This document shows, one piece after another, positions 18,922 to 27,563 of a stretch of 64,000 nt of DNA. Under the pieces are notes generated by a model, which saw nothing but the letters and a program-made list of their open reading frames with translations, searched no databases and was not told the DNA's origin. The position numbers and the translations under genes are program-made. Position 1 is the first letter of the stretch. Every line of letters starts with the position of its first letter. The stretch comes from Terriglobia bacterium (GTDB taxonomy: Bacteria > Acidobacteriota > Terriglobia > Acidiferrales > UBA7541). Where the stretch lies: positions 1 through 64,000 of the forward strand of contig JAIQGC010000032.1 of the NCBI GenBank assembly GCA_020072805.1, read 5' to 3'.

Positions 18922-19419
18922 ATGGACTCCAAAGCAGCCAAAACCATCGCCGATTTCCTCATCGCCGATTTCCAGAATGAAATGCAGACGACTCTGCGCG
19001 TGATCGAAGCCGTTCCCACCACCCATCTCAACTACACTCCCGACGCCAAATCCAAAAACGCCCTGGCCCTCGTCCGCCACATCGTCCTCGAAGACGAATG
19101 GATCCTCAACTGCGTCGCCAATGGCCAGTTTTCTGCTCTGCCCGACGATTCCGACGCTTGCGGCATCATGAATCCCGCCGGCGCCATCGCCCAGTACAAA
19201 GCCAAAGTCCCCGCCGCTCTCGACCGCGTTCGCGCCCTTTCCGGCGAAAAACTGACCGCCATCATCGACCTCTTCGGCATGGTCCAGGCTCCCGCGGTCA
19301 ATTTCCTCGCCTTGGCCCTCAAGCATTCCGTCCACCACCGCGGTCAGCTCAGCACGTACCTCCGTCCCATGGGCGCCAAAGTTCCCGGCATCTACGGCCC
19401 CACCGCCGACACCAAGTAG
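18922..19419 (+). CDS. DinB-family metal-binding protein
   Basis: The 165-residue protein has the DinB/YfiT four-helix-bundle pattern with three metal-binding His: one in LVRHIVLEDEW (about residue 54) and two in the C-terminal HSVHHRGQLSTYLRPMG. DinB-like proteins include thiol-dependent transferases (bacillithiol and mycothiol systems) and many of unknown substrate. The gene is monocistronic, with its own candidate promoter upstream and a strong terminator downstream. The start ATG at 18922 gives the normal family N-terminus. Confidence 0.85.
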   Translation: MDSKAAKTIADFLIADFQNEMQTTLRVIEAVPTTHLNYTPDAKSKNALALVRHIVLEDEWILNCVANGQFSALPDDSDACGIMNPAGAIAQYKAKVPAALDRVRALSGEKLTAIIDLFGMVQAPAVNFLALALKHSVHHRGQLSTYLRPMGAKVPGIYGPTADTK

Positions 19420-19449
19420 CCCCATTCCACTCCCCGCTCCATCCGGGGC

Positions 19450-19493
19450 GCCGCATCCTTCACGTCTTCCGTGAAGGATGCGGCTTTTTCTTT
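19450..19493 (+). terminator. Intrinsic terminator after DinB gene
   Basis: A perfect 14-base-pair stem (19450-19463 with 19471-19484, loop GTCTTCC) is followed by TTTTTCTTT. It ends the DinB transcript 30 bases after the stop codon. Confidence 0.92.
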
Positions 19494-19509
19494 CCCCGAC
19501 AGGGGTGCT

Positions 19510-19532
19510 CCAGCCTCGATTCTTGAGGCTGG
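19510..19532. repeat. Short intergenic hairpin
   Basis: CCAGCCTC and GAGGCTGG form an 8-base-pair stem around GATTCTT. It has no T-run and lies just past the terminator; it may be a second type of palindromic repeat. Only one copy was noticed in the window. Confidence 0.35.
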
Positions 19533-19710
19533 GCTCATCCGCTTTCATCCTTTCTACAGCCGCGTGATCAGCAACTGCTGCAGATTTGGCAGATAGCTTG
19601 ACACCACCAAACAGGAGCAAATATAAGAAGGGCTATCTCGCGGGAATCCCTTTTTCTGACCGGCTGCACAATTGCCGTGGCCCTCAGAGAAGAGGGGGAA
19701 GGGGTGTCTT

Positions 19711-20838
19711 ATGGATGCGACCCGACGGGGCTTTTTGACCACTGCGGTAAGCGCTGTGGGTGCAGCAGCAACGCACAATCTTGCCCACCCCGGCGACGAG
19801 CAACACGATCGCAACCACCAAGCGATCCGTTCGGAGGAAGCGATGATTAGCACACGTCTCACGGAGCGCTTTGGCATTCAGCACCCGATCATCTGTGCGC
19901 CCATGGCCTATGTCACCGGCGGAGCGCTCGCGGCCTCGGTTTCTCGCGCGGGTGGGCTGGGAATCGTTGGTGGGGGCTATGCAGGAACGGTAGGCGGAGA
20001 ACCTGATTTGGAAACTGAACTGACTCGGGCGAAACCCGGCAAATTCGGCGTTGGATTCATTACCTGGGCTCTGGAGCGTGCGCCAAAGATGCTGACGAAA
20101 GCCCTGCAACACTCCCCAAGCTGCGTTTTCCTCTCCTTTGGCGACCCTCGCCCGTTTGCGGCAGAGGTCCGTGACGCGGGCGCCGCGCTCATCTGCCAGG
20201 TGCAGTTCTTGTCGCAAATAGACATCGCTCTTGAGGCTGGTGCCGCGGCCATTGTGGTGCAGGGCAGCGAAGCAGGGGGACACGGAGCGACTCGTTCAAC
20301 GTTTCCGTTTGTGCCAGAAGCTGCCGATTACTTGAAGCGGCGTTCGCCCGGTACTCTACTGATTGCCGCCGGGGGCGTAGCGGACGGGAGAGGATTGGCC
20401 GCAGCCCTGATGCTGGGTGCGGACGGAGTGGTAGTCGGCACACGCCTTTGGGCCTCGGCGGAAGCGCTCACCCCCAAGGCTCACACGGACAAGGCCATCG
20501 GCAAGACAGGCGATTCGACCATTCGCATGAAAACGCTGGATGCGTTGCGCGGTGTTCCTTGGCCACGGGAATACTCCTTTCGCTGCCTGAAGAACAAGCT
20601 GACCGACGAATGGAGTGACCGGGAAGCAGAGGCGTTCCGCGCGTTCGGCAAGTTGTCTGCGAAATACGCCCAGGCACGAGCGCAGAACGATTTGGATATG
20701 GTCGCAGTTGTTTGCGGAGAGGCTGTGGGTTTGCTCCGGGACCGCCCCAGCGCTGAATCAATCGTGAATTCGATAGCGGCGCAGGCTGCCATTCTCCTCC
20801 GTGGTGGCGGCACGCTCAAGTTCACGCCGCAATCGTGA
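19711..20838 (+). CDS. Nitronate monooxygenase-like FMN protein with Tat leader
   Basis: The core belongs to the NMO/FabK-like flavin barrel: TERFGIQHPIICAPMA near the start, GGLGIVGGGYAG, the catalytic-His segment GSEAGGHGATR, and the phosphate loops AAGGVADGRG and GADGVVVGTRL. Such enzymes oxidise alkyl nitronates with FMN. From ATG 19711 a twin-arginine-like leader precedes the core (TRRGFLTTAVSAVGAAA). A second ATG at 19843 has a much better ribosome site (GGAGG six bases upstream) and starts exactly at the usual family N-terminus (MISTRLTERFG). Both forms may be made. G+C content and codon use are less biased than in neighbouring genes, which suggests acquisition from elsewhere. Confidence 0.82.
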   Translation: MDATRRGFLTTAVSAVGAAATHNLAHPGDEQHDRNHQAIRSEEAMISTRLTERFGIQHPIICAPMAYVTGGALAASVSRAGGLGIVGGGYAGTVGGEPDLETELTRAKPGKFGVGFITWALERAPKMLTKALQHSPSCVFLSFGDPRPFAAEVRDAGAALICQVQFLSQIDIALEAGAAAIVVQGSEAGGHGATRSTFPFVPEAADYLKRRSPGTLLIAAGGVADGRGLAAALMLGADGVVVGTRLWASAEALTPKAHTDKAIGKTGDSTIRMKTLDALRGVPWPREYSFRCLKNKLTDEWSDREAEAFRAFGKLSAKYAQARAQNDLDMVAVVCGEAVGLLRDRPSAESIVNSIAAQAAILLRGGGTLKFTPQS

Positions 20839-20930
20839 GGGTTGTGCCACGGATGCTCTCGGCAAACCTTCCTTATCCGTGAATGGGCCATTCGGCCTCG
20901 CGGTCAATTGGCGGTTCGCCTGCTCACTCG

Positions 20931-22025
20931 CTATTTAGGCAGTTGGAAATCGCCCTGGGGTGGCGCGGTCGGCTTGTGCGCCCAGTAGGCGATCCAGGTG
21001 ACCAACTGCGCGTTGAACTGCTCGGGGTGCTCGCGGTACATGAAGTGTCCGCTGTTGTTGAAGACGATCATCTGCACCTTCGTGTTCTTTGCGGCGATCA
21101 CGTCGAACAAGGCCAACTCGCCGGCAAGTTTCGCCGTCGCGTCGTTTTCGCCCCAATCGAGCACGTCGTTTTTCCCGGCCACCAGCAGCACGGGCATCTG
21201 TAGCATGCCTTCTTTTTCCACACGATCCAGCATCTGCTGCCGGAAGGCGGGGAACTCCTTCGCGCGCAGGGGTTCGCCTGCGCCGGCGGCCAGCTTTGCC
21301 TGGGCTTCCTTCGACTTCGGCAGATTCGCCATGTAGCGGTCCGCTCTCCAGTACTCGTCCTCGAAGGTGGTCGGCAGCCAAGCCAGCTCATACACCCGGC
21401 AACGCAATCCTTCGTACTGCGACTGATCGGGACACTTCTTCAGCATGTTGACCAGCTTGCTCGGGCCCTGCGGCGGATTCTCCGGGCCGATGGCCAGGAT
21501 GGTAAGCGTCTTCACGATTTCCGGATGCTGAATCGCCAGGTAAAACGCGATCCCGCCTCCGGCGGAGTGGCCTACCAGGTGGACCTGTCCGAGGTTCAGC
21601 GTTTGGATGAAGTTGTAAATGAATTTGACGTCGCCCTGGTAATTGAAATCGCTGTCATTCAGGGGATTGCCGGACATGCCGCTGCCTTGCCGGTCCACGG
21701 CGTAGACATGGAAGTGTTTGGCGAGGCCGGGAATGTTCCGTGAAAAAACATTGGCAGTCGAGGAGCCCGCTGTGAATCCGCCATGGATCATCACCATGGG
21801 TTCGCCCGAACCGGCTTCGTAGTAGCGCGCCCGGACGCCCTGGACGTCCACAAACTTGGACTTGAGCCCGCCGATCTCCGACTGCGGATCGGGCGTGTCC
21901 GCCGCGGATGCGGCCACCCCGCCGCCGGCGAGCAGGAACAACAAGGACGCGCCCAGCACTTTGCCTCTCCACCAGCCGTGCTGGCGCAATGCCGTCACTC
22001 TAAAACGTTCCTCTGCGATCCACAT
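20931..22025 (-). CDS. Exported alpha/beta hydrolase
   Basis: The 364-residue protein has a signal peptide (VLGASLLFLLAGGGVAASAAD) and an alpha/beta hydrolase fold: oxyanion-hole segment MVMIHGGFTAGS, nucleophile elbow GHSAGGG, catalytic Asp in AGKNDVLDWG and catalytic His in NNSGHFMYREHPEQFN. It resembles the MhpC/epoxide-hydrolase branch, but the substrate cannot be told. I placed the start at 22025 because GGGAGG lies eight bases upstream of that ATG; an ATG at 22061 in frame lacks such a site. Being exported is unusual for MhpC-like enzymes. It converges with the monooxygenase gene and has no obvious partner. Confidence 0.82.
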   Translation of the reverse strand: MWIAEERFRVTALRQHGWWRGKVLGASLLFLLAGGGVAASAADTPDPQSEIGGLKSKFVDVQGVRARYYEAGSGEPMVMIHGGFTAGSSTANVFSRNIPGLAKHFHVYAVDRQGSGMSGNPLNDSDFNYQGDVKFIYNFIQTLNLGQVHLVGHSAGGGIAFYLAIQHPEIVKTLTILAIGPENPPQGPSKLVNMLKKCPDQSQYEGLRCRVYELAWLPTTFEDEYWRADRYMANLPKSKEAQAKLAAGAGEPLRAKEFPAFRQQMLDRVEKEGMLQMPVLLVAGKNDVLDWGENDATAKLAGELALFDVIAAKNTKVQMIVFNNSGHFMYREHPEQFNAQLVTWIAYWAHKPTAPPQGDFQLPK

Positions 22026-22476
22026 GTGTTGTTCCTCCCGTTTCTCCCAGCTGGTCTTCATTTGCTAGCGGCGCGCGGCGACGCCATAAAGAGCAGGCAC
22101 GCTCGTCTCATTCCGCCGGCAGAGGCCATAGCAGAGGTATACTCCGCTCTTGCCTCGCCCTCAAGACTGAAATCCGGAAGCTATCTGTGGGCGACCAGCG
22201 GCGGCTCCTGTGGCCGCGCAGGACACTTCGTTTCGAGCCACTTCACCTCGCAGACTCAAACCGCACTCTTTACGCTCTTCCAAGAACAGGGGCGATTTAC
22301 AACTCTCCTTCAATCAATGGGCCAAAAGGCAATCTAAAGTGTTACTTGAAGTTTTCCGCCGCCCAGACTCTTTGCCACCTGCCGAACTGCGTTTTCCCAG
22401 CACGCAAGTCACGCGACTGGACACTCCCGCAAGCCGGTGCTACCGTGAAAAAACAAATTTTCATTGAGGTGCACCC
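22026..22476. other. Intergenic region, no gene recognised
   Basis: About 450 bases separate the divergent hydrolase and alcohol dehydrogenase genes. Open frames here are short and have no family features. A TATACT at 22138-22143 could be a -10 element for a plus-strand transcript, but it lies far from the next start. Otherwise I see nothing. Confidence 0.5.
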
Positions 22477-23505
22477 ATGAAAGCGATTGTGATGCGCGAG
22501 CACGGCGGGCCGGAAGTCCTGAAGTACATGGATGCCGCCGACCCCGTCGCCCGCGCCGGCGAAATTGTCGTGCGTGTGCGCGCCTGCGCGCTGAACCACC
22601 TCGACCTGTGGGTTCGCCGCGGGCTCCCCGGTCTGGCCTTTCCCATGCCGCATATTCCCGGCAGCGACATCGCCGGAGAGATCGCCAGCGTCGGGGAAGG
22701 CGTTAAGAGCGTAAAGCCCGGCCAGAAAGTGTTGCTGGCCCCGGGCGTCACCTGTGGTAAATGTCTCGCTTGCCTTTCCGGCAATGACAACAAGTGCCGC
22801 GAATTCACCAATCTCGGCTACATGATTGACGGCGGCTGCGCCGAATTCGTCCGCTGCCCCGAAGTCAACTGCCTCCCCTATCCCGAAAATCTTTCCTTCG
22901 AGCAAGCTGCCGCCGTCCCGCTCGTTTTTCAAACTGCCTGGCACATGCTCGTCGCCCGCGCGCAACTCCAGCCCGGCGAACAGGTGCTCGTCCTCGGCGC
23001 GGGCAGCGGCGTGGGCAGCGCGGCCATCCAGATCGCCAAATTCTTCGGCGCGCGCGTCATCGCCACCGCCGGCACCGACGAAAAACTCGCCAGAGCGAAG
23101 GAACTGGGCGCCGACGAAGTCATCAACCACCACACCCAAAAAATCGCCGCCGAAGTTCGCCGCCTCACCGCCAAGCGCGGCGTGGACGTGGTCTTTGAGC
23201 ACGTTGGCACGGCCACCTGGGAAGACAGTTTTAACAGCCTGGCCGTCGGCGGGCGCCTGGTCACATGCGGCAGCACCACCGGCTTCGACGCCAAAGTGGA
23301 CCTGCGCTTCCTCTTCGCCAAGCAGCTTTCTCTGCTCGGGTCGTACATGGGCACAAAAACCGAACTGCACACGGTCCTGAAACTGGTCGCCCAAGGCCGC
23401 CTAAAGCCCGTCGTGGACAAAGTGATGCCCCTGGCCGAATGTTCCGCGGCCCATGCCTATCTCGAAGCAGGGAAGCAGTTTGGGAAAGTGGTTTTGTCGG
23501 TTTAG
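22477..23505 (+). CDS. Zinc-containing alcohol dehydrogenase / quinone oxidoreductase (MDR family)
   Basis: The 342-residue medium-chain dehydrogenase has the GroES-like domain ([21 protein letters not shown]), a structural zinc loop with four Cys ([15 protein letters not shown], about residues 89-103) and a Rossmann domain with [12 protein letters not shown]. The catalytic zinc Cys seen in classic ADHs is replaced here ([11 protein letters not shown] has Asn-His after Leu), as in quinone oxidoreductase-like members, so the enzyme could be an NADPH-dependent enone or quinone reductase. The start ATG at 22477 follows a GAGG site. It precedes nuoB by 80 bases on the same strand. Confidence 0.87.
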   Translation: MKAIVMREHGGPEVLKYMDAADPVARAGEIVVRVRACALNHLDLWVRRGLPGLAFPMPHIPGSDIAGEIASVGEGVKSVKPGQKVLLAPGVTCGKCLACLSGNDNKCREFTNLGYMIDGGCAEFVRCPEVNCLPYPENLSFEQAAAVPLVFQTAWHMLVARAQLQPGEQVLVLGAGSGVGSAAIQIAKFFGARVIATAGTDEKLARAKELGADEVINHHTQKIAAEVRRLTAKRGVDVVFEHVGTATWEDSFNSLAVGGRLVTCGSTTGFDAKVDLRFLFAKQLSLLGSYMGTKTELHTVLKLVAQGRLKPVVDKVMPLAECSAAHAYLEAGKQFGKVVLSV

Positions 23506-23585
23506 CAAGATTGTCCTCGCAGCGGCAGTTGGCGCGATATGCCACCCTGTGCGAGAATTGGAGCAGACGAGGTACCGAGGATCCG

Positions 23586-24125
23586 ATGAGCGTATCGCTG
23601 GGAAAACACGTCACGCTGACCAAGCCGGAAGATTTCGGCAATCTCCTGCAGGACGAAGGCATCATCTTCACGCAGCTCGACAAGGTCGTGAACTGGGCGC
23701 GGAGAAGCTCCGTCTGGCCCCTGGGCTTCGGCCTGGCCTGCTGCGCCATCGAAATGATGTCCATGGCCGCTTCGCGCTTCGACGTGGCGCGCTTCGGCGC
23801 GGAAGTTTTTCGTCCCTCGCCGCGCCAGGCCGACCTGATGATCGTTGCCGGGCGGCTCTCGCAGAAAATGGCTCCCATCGTGCGCCAGCTCTATAGCCAG
23901 ATGCCCGAACCCAAGTGGGTGATTTCCATGGGCGCCTGCGCCACCTCCGGCGGCGTCTTCAATAACTACGCCATCGTGCAGGGCTGCAACCAGGTTCTTC
24001 CGGTGGATGTGTACGTTCCCGGCTGCCCGCCGCGCCCGGAAGCGCTGCTTTACGCCATTATGCAACTGCAGAAGAAAATCGATAGCGAACGCGGCTCTTT
24101 CAAGCGCGCCCTCAACATCGCTTAA
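23586..24125 (+). CDS. nuoB: NADH-quinone oxidoreductase subunit B
   Basis: The 179-residue protein carries the four Cys ligands of cluster N2: the tandem pair in [11 protein letters not shown], then [10 protein letters not shown] and [12 protein letters not shown]. NuoB is the peripheral-arm subunit that passes electrons to quinone in complex I. The true start is ATG at 23586, not the longer open frame. No nuoA, nuoC or nuoD is adjacent: upstream is the alcohol dehydrogenase and downstream a decayed gene. It therefore is either an isolated paralog or separated from the main nuo operon. All ligands and length look normal, so it should be functional. Confidence 0.95.
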   Translation: MSVSLGKHVTLTKPEDFGNLLQDEGIIFTQLDKVVNWARRSSVWPLGFGLACCAIEMMSMAASRFDVARFGAEVFRPSPRQADLMIVAGRLSQKMAPIVRQLYSQMPEPKWVISMGACATSGGVFNNYAIVQGCNQVLPVDVYVPGCPPRPEALLYAIMQLQKKIDSERGSFKRALNIA

Positions 24126-24134
24126 TTTACTGCC

Positions 24135-24493
24135 ATGAACGCCATTCCCGATCCCGCCCGCGAACTGCTGCGGCATACACTGGCCACGGTCGCCTACCGC
24201 GGCGGAAAAGCGCTGCGCGGCGCGCCGGATTCGTTCGCGGAATCCGCGGCGGGCGGCGCGGCGCGGACTCCGGCGAAAATTCTCGCGCACATTGGGGATC
24301 TGTTCGATTGGGCGCTATCCATCGCGCAGGGATTTTTCAGGGGCCGGTGGCGGACGCCTTGAATCACGTGGGGCAACTGGCCATGCTGCGGCGCCTGGCG
24401 GGATGCCCGATGAAGGGCGAAAATTATTACAAGGCGGAAATGGCCACGGGCCGCGTGGGGCCGGAGCAGGCTGCGCCGAAGCGCGAATTCTAA
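24135..24493 (+). pseudogene. DinB-like gene broken by internal deletion and frameshift
   Basis: Two fragments in different frames look like the two ends of one protein. The N-terminal part (24135-24362) reads MNAIPDPARELLRHTLATVA and ILAHIGDLFDWALSIAQG, then leaves the family sequence. The C-terminal part, in the frame ending at 24493, reads IFQGPVADALNHVGQLAMLR and GENYYKAEMATGRVGPEQAA. I recall intact homologs of about 160 residues with about 40 further residues between these parts; the junction lies near 24325-24340. The gene is probably dead, unless the assembly is wrong. Confidence 0.75.
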
Positions 24494-24521
24494 TAGAACG
24501 CAGCGAGGCCGCCGGAAAAAG

Positions 24522-24560
24522 AAAACGCCGCGGGGGCAAGAGCCCTTCGCGGCGTTTTTG
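24522..24560. terminator. Bidirectional intrinsic terminator
   Basis: AAAACGCCGCG (24522-24532) pairs with CGCGGCGTTTT (24548-24558), with a GGGC/GCCC inner extension, and has T-rich flanks on either strand. It serves the decayed gene and the convergent small basic protein. Confidence 0.88.
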
Positions 24561-24574
24561 TTTTCGAAAGTTCG

Positions 24575-24772
24575 CTACCCTACAATTTCATCGGGCATGT
24601 CGCGTTCGCCGAAGTCCTCGATTTCCAGGGCTTCGATTGGCGGACCGGAACCGGTTTTATCCTTGTCCATTAGTTTTTTCTGCGCGCGGCGCTCGACCTT
24701 CATGCGCTGCTTTTCCTGGCGCTTCATTTCCTTCTGGCGTTTCTGAAATGTCGCTTTCGATTTTGTAGCCAT
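24575..24772 (-). CDS. Small Lys/Arg-rich protein
   Basis: The 65-residue protein is very basic in its first half (KSKATFQKRQKEMKRQEKQR) and acidic in its second (ALEIEDFGERDMPDEIVG), and is probably a single helix followed by a disordered tail. AGGAG lies five bases before ATG 24772. The pattern is like small proteins found in other soil bacteria, but I do not know a function. An RNA- or ribosome-associated role would suit its charge and the RRM gene next door, which is inference only. Confidence 0.65.
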   Translation of the reverse strand: MATKSKATFQKRQKEMKRQEKQRMKVERRAQKKLMDKDKTGSGPPIEALEIEDFGERDMPDEIVG

Positions 24773-24838
24773 ATTATTCTCCTGGGCGGCGCGTTGGTTC
24801 GCTGAGCTTGCCGCGAGCGGGAAAGGCGTTGCTAGGGT

Positions 24839-25231
24839 TTACCAGCGCGGTTCGCGCGGCTGTCTGGCCGATTCCCGGTAATCTTCATTCGAAAACTTGC
24901 TGTTGCGGCCGCCACGGCCGCCTCCGCCGCCTTTGTCGCCGTAGCCGCGCGGGCCACCGGGGCCGCGGCCACTGCCGCCGCCTTCGCCCTTGGGACGCGC
25001 TTCGTTGACCTTGAGGTTGCGGCCGCCGACTTCCTTGCCGTCGAGACCGGCGATGGCTTTGGCGGCTTCGTCGTCGTTATTCATTTCGACGAAGGCAAAG
25101 CCGCGGGCGCGGCCTGTTTCGCGGTCCATGGCAATGTGCACGCGGGTGATCTGGCCGAAGGGTTCGAACAGCGCGCGCAATTCGGCTTCCGAGGTCTGAA
25201 AGCTCATGTTGCCTACAAACAGATTCTTCAT
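24839..25231 (-). CDS. RRM-type RNA-binding protein
   Basis: The 130-residue protein has one RNA recognition motif: RNP2 LFVGNMSF at residues 4-11 and RNP1 RGFAFVEM at about 43-50. A Gly/Arg-rich tail follows (GGGSGRGPGGPRGYGDKGGG). This organisation is that of the bacterial glycine-rich RNA-binding proteins found in cyanobacteria and others, often cold-induced. It would act in the cytoplasm on single-stranded RNA. The start ATG at 25231 has GGAGCA upstream. It lies 66 bases upstream of the small basic protein and is possibly cotranscribed with it. Confidence 0.93.
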   Translation of the reverse strand: MKNLFVGNMSFQTSEAELRALFEPFGQITRVHIAMDRETGRARGFAFVEMNNDDEAAKAIAGLDGKEVGGRNLKVNEARPKGEGGGSGRGPGGPRGYGDKGGGGGRGGRNSKFSNEDYRESARQPREPRW

Positions 25232-25435
25232 GTGCTGCTCCTTATTTCACTGCCGTGCCAGTGCCAAATCGTGCAAACGCCCGCGAAATACAAAAACACC
25301 GTGTTGCGCCGATGAAGGGTGGATGAAGTCAACAGGGGCAGGCCGCTTACCACGACCCGGTTGGTGGAGAGGTCATCGAACTTCGTACAAGCGCACCCTA
25401 AGAATAGCACGGTTGCGGAGAAAATGCCCCGGCAA

Positions 25436-26560
25436 TCACGGCTGGGCCGGAGAGGGCAGGGGCAGGGCGATCACTTCGGCGGGGTGGCCTGCGCAATCGA
25501 GGAGGGCGCCGGGAGTGCTGTGTTCGCGGCGAAGATAACCCATGCCGATGATGCAGTTGGCCAGGGGAGAAAACGCGGCGCTGGTGACGTGGCCCGTCTC
25601 CTTGCCGGAGACGGAGAGCGGCGTGCCGGGGGGTGGCGGAGCAGCGACGGAGAAGCGCAGGCCCACGCGGAGGCGGTTGACCTGACCGCGGGAACGAACG
25701 CGCTCGACGATTTCCTGGCCGGTGTAGCAGCCTTTCGAATAGCTGATGTGGGTGTCCTGCAAACCGGCTTCGTGGGGGATTTGCTTTTCGCCGAAGTCGT
25801 AGCTGAACCAAGGAACGCCCTGTTCGAGGCGCAAGGCATTGAGGGCGGTGTAGCCTGCGGGGCCGCCGCCGTGAGCACGGACGGCTTTTTCGAGGGAGAG
25901 CCAGCAGGATTCGGCGTGTTCGCGGGGGACGAGGAATTCGGCGGAGGGGAGGGCGGCGTTGGAACGGCGCAGGAGGCGGCAGGGGAAGGGAAGTTTGGCG
26001 GGAGGGATTTCTACGTGGGCGAGATCGGGGAGGGCGGCGATGTCGCAGGCGGTGAGTTCGCGGATGATTTCGGCGGCGCGGGGGCCGGCGATTTCAAAGG
26101 AGGCGTAGGCGGTGGTTTCGTCGGCGAGGGTGACGTCGTCCATGATGATGAATTTTTCGAAGGTGGCGAGGAGTTGTTCGCGGACTACGGCGTGAGAGAG
26201 GGCGAGGATGCGGTCGGGGAGGGCTAGCGTTTTGATTTCGGCGAGGATGTGGCCCAGGGGATTGAGGAGGAGCGAGGCGATGCCCTGGCCGGGTTGGAGG
26301 TCGCGGACATTGTTGGTGAGCAGGGCATTGAGGTAGCGGACGCGGTCGGCGCCGGTGAAGGAGAGGACGGCGCGGTAATTCTTATCGAGGAGGGCGGCGG
26401 AGTTGCGGAGGAAAGAATATTCGGAGAGCCAGTCGGTGAAGTGGTCGGGGAGGGAGGAGGAGAACCAGGTGCCCATTGCGGCGCCGTGCGCACGGTGCCG
26501 AGCGGCGAGCGGGGTTTCGATCGCGACTTGGGGAGCGGCTTGGGGCATGGGGGATTCCAC
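25436..26560 (-). CDS. ygfZ: Folate-binding protein YgfZ
   Basis: The 374-residue protein is a GcvT-like fold with the YgfZ hallmark KGCYTGQEIVERVRSRG (about residues 278-294), whose Cys is required in the family. YgfZ uses folate to help assemble or repair some Fe-S enzymes. The N-terminal part contains ALLDKNYRAVLSFTGADRVRYL as in the aminomethyltransferase family. The start may be ATG at 26560 or 26548. There are several Fe-S proteins in the window (NuoB, AmrS, the ferredoxin fusion) that could be clients. It is a single gene on the minus strand. Confidence 0.88.
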   Translation of the reverse strand: MESPMPQAAPQVAIETPLAARHRAHGAAMGTWFSSSLPDHFTDWLSEYSFLRNSAALLDKNYRAVLSFTGADRVRYLNALLTNNVRDLQPGQGIASLLLNPLGHILAEIKTLALPDRILALSHAVVREQLLATFEKFIIMDDVTLADETTAYASFEIAGPRAAEIIRELTACDIAALPDLAHVEIPPAKLPFPCRLLRRSNAALPSAEFLVPREHAESCWLSLEKAVRAHGGGPAGYTALNALRLEQGVPWFSYDFGEKQIPHEAGLQDTHISYSKGCYTGQEIVERVRSRGQVNRLRVGLRFSVAAPPPPGTPLSVSGKETGHVTSAAFSPLANCIIGMGYLRREHSTPGALLDCAGHPAEVIALPLPSPAQP

Positions 26561-26912
26561 TAAGAAATCTTAACAGAGACCATGGCTGCGCATGTGGCCT
26601 GCATTTGCAATAAATGTCGCGAGCTTTCAGTCAGAGGGAGTTCGACCAATTCACACGAAACCCAGGCAACTTCAAAGACCCCACATGCAAAAACGGCAAA
26701 TGGGGCACCCCAAGTTATTTTCCCACTCCGCGTCCGGGCCGCCCGGTCATTTTATTGCGTCGAACAGGCCCTCTCTTTCCAGCGGTCTCTGGTCAGCTGC
26801 TGTTGTATGTTAAGTATAAGAATGAAAATTAAGTACCCGAGTATTATGGTTAGGCCCCTCCGACAATGGAAACATGGAGAGTAAATGAAACAATTTGTTT
26901 AAAGGAGTGAAA
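26561..26912. other. Intergenic region, AT-rich on its right side
   Basis: No gene is recognised in these 350 bases. The last 100 bases are AT-rich (for example ATGTTAAGTATAAGAATG) and probably hold the promoter of the secreted protein, though I cannot pick a clear -35/-10 pair. A search by eye for TTATCCACA boxes found none. Confidence 0.5.
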
Positions 26913-27563
26913 ATGAAAATCATCGCACGAATTGTCGCATCACAAGCCGTTGCCCTATTGTTGGGCTTGGAAGTATTTGCGCAAACTCCGGCAGCACCGC
27001 CTCCGCTAGCACCCTGTCTTATTGTCACCAGCGCGGAAGGCCATCGTGCCAGGAACGCAATTCTCTTGGGCGTCTTCACGGGCGGCATCGGTCTGGCTGC
27101 GGGTGCGATTGCCAGCGGCGGGCGTTACGAATACCGCGATTCAATCAATCTCCCTCCCTCTGATGTGAAAATGAAGTACAAAGGGGATGAGGTTATTAAG
27201 ATACAAAAAAGAGGGATACATGTCGTTGTCGTCCGCAAGAATGATAAAGCGGGCGAGGCAGCTGCGATCAAGGATGCCAGAGCCTCTTGTGTGGATGTTC
27301 CTGCACCGGTTGCCGCAATCACTCCCCAGACGCAACCCCAAATGCAAGTTCAGTCGCAGGCTCAGCCACAGCCGGTTAACGGCCAGCCAGTATTGCAAAC
27401 TGCCTCAGCTACTCCTGCTCCCGCTGCGAATCAAACTCCCCAACTTGTGGTTATTCAAGGTGATGAGAGTTTGGGTGATGTAGCGAGACGCACTAAACTG
27501 GCAAAACAGCACTCCGACTGCCTGAAACTCGCGGCAGACAATCCAAGCATCGCCTGCAAATGA
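26913..27563 (+). CDS. Secreted protein of unknown function
   Basis: I do not recognise the family. The 216-residue protein starts at ATG 26913, seven bases after an AAAGGAG site, with a signal peptide (QAVALLLGLEVFAQTPAAPP). Residues about 25-120 contain a Cys (APCLIVTSAEGH), a hydrophobic Gly-rich stretch (AILLGVFTGGIGLAAGAIAS) that could be a membrane or glycine-zipper segment, and a beta-like segment (IKIQKRGIHVVVVRKND). A Gln/Pro/Ala linker follows, then a C-terminal segment (LVVIQGDESLGDVARRTKLA) that resembles a LysM-like or scaffold domain only weakly. Its base composition is clearly less GC-rich than neighbouring genes. Confidence 0.7.
   Translation: MKIIARIVASQAVALLLGLEVFAQTPAAPPPLAPCLIVTSAEGHRARNAILLGVFTGGIGLAAGAIASGGRYEYRDSINLPPSDVKMKYKGDEVIKIQKRGIHVVVVRKNDKAGEAAAIKDARASCVDVPAPVAAITPQTQPQMQVQSQAQPQPVNGQPVLQTASATPAPAANQTPQLVVIQGDESLGDVARRTKLAKQHSDCLKLAADNPSIACK

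Noticed and set aside
22342-23394. Minus-strand 350-codon frame opposite the alcohol dehydrogenase
   Set aside because: It is Gly/Ala/Val-rich antisense of a well-defined MDR gene.
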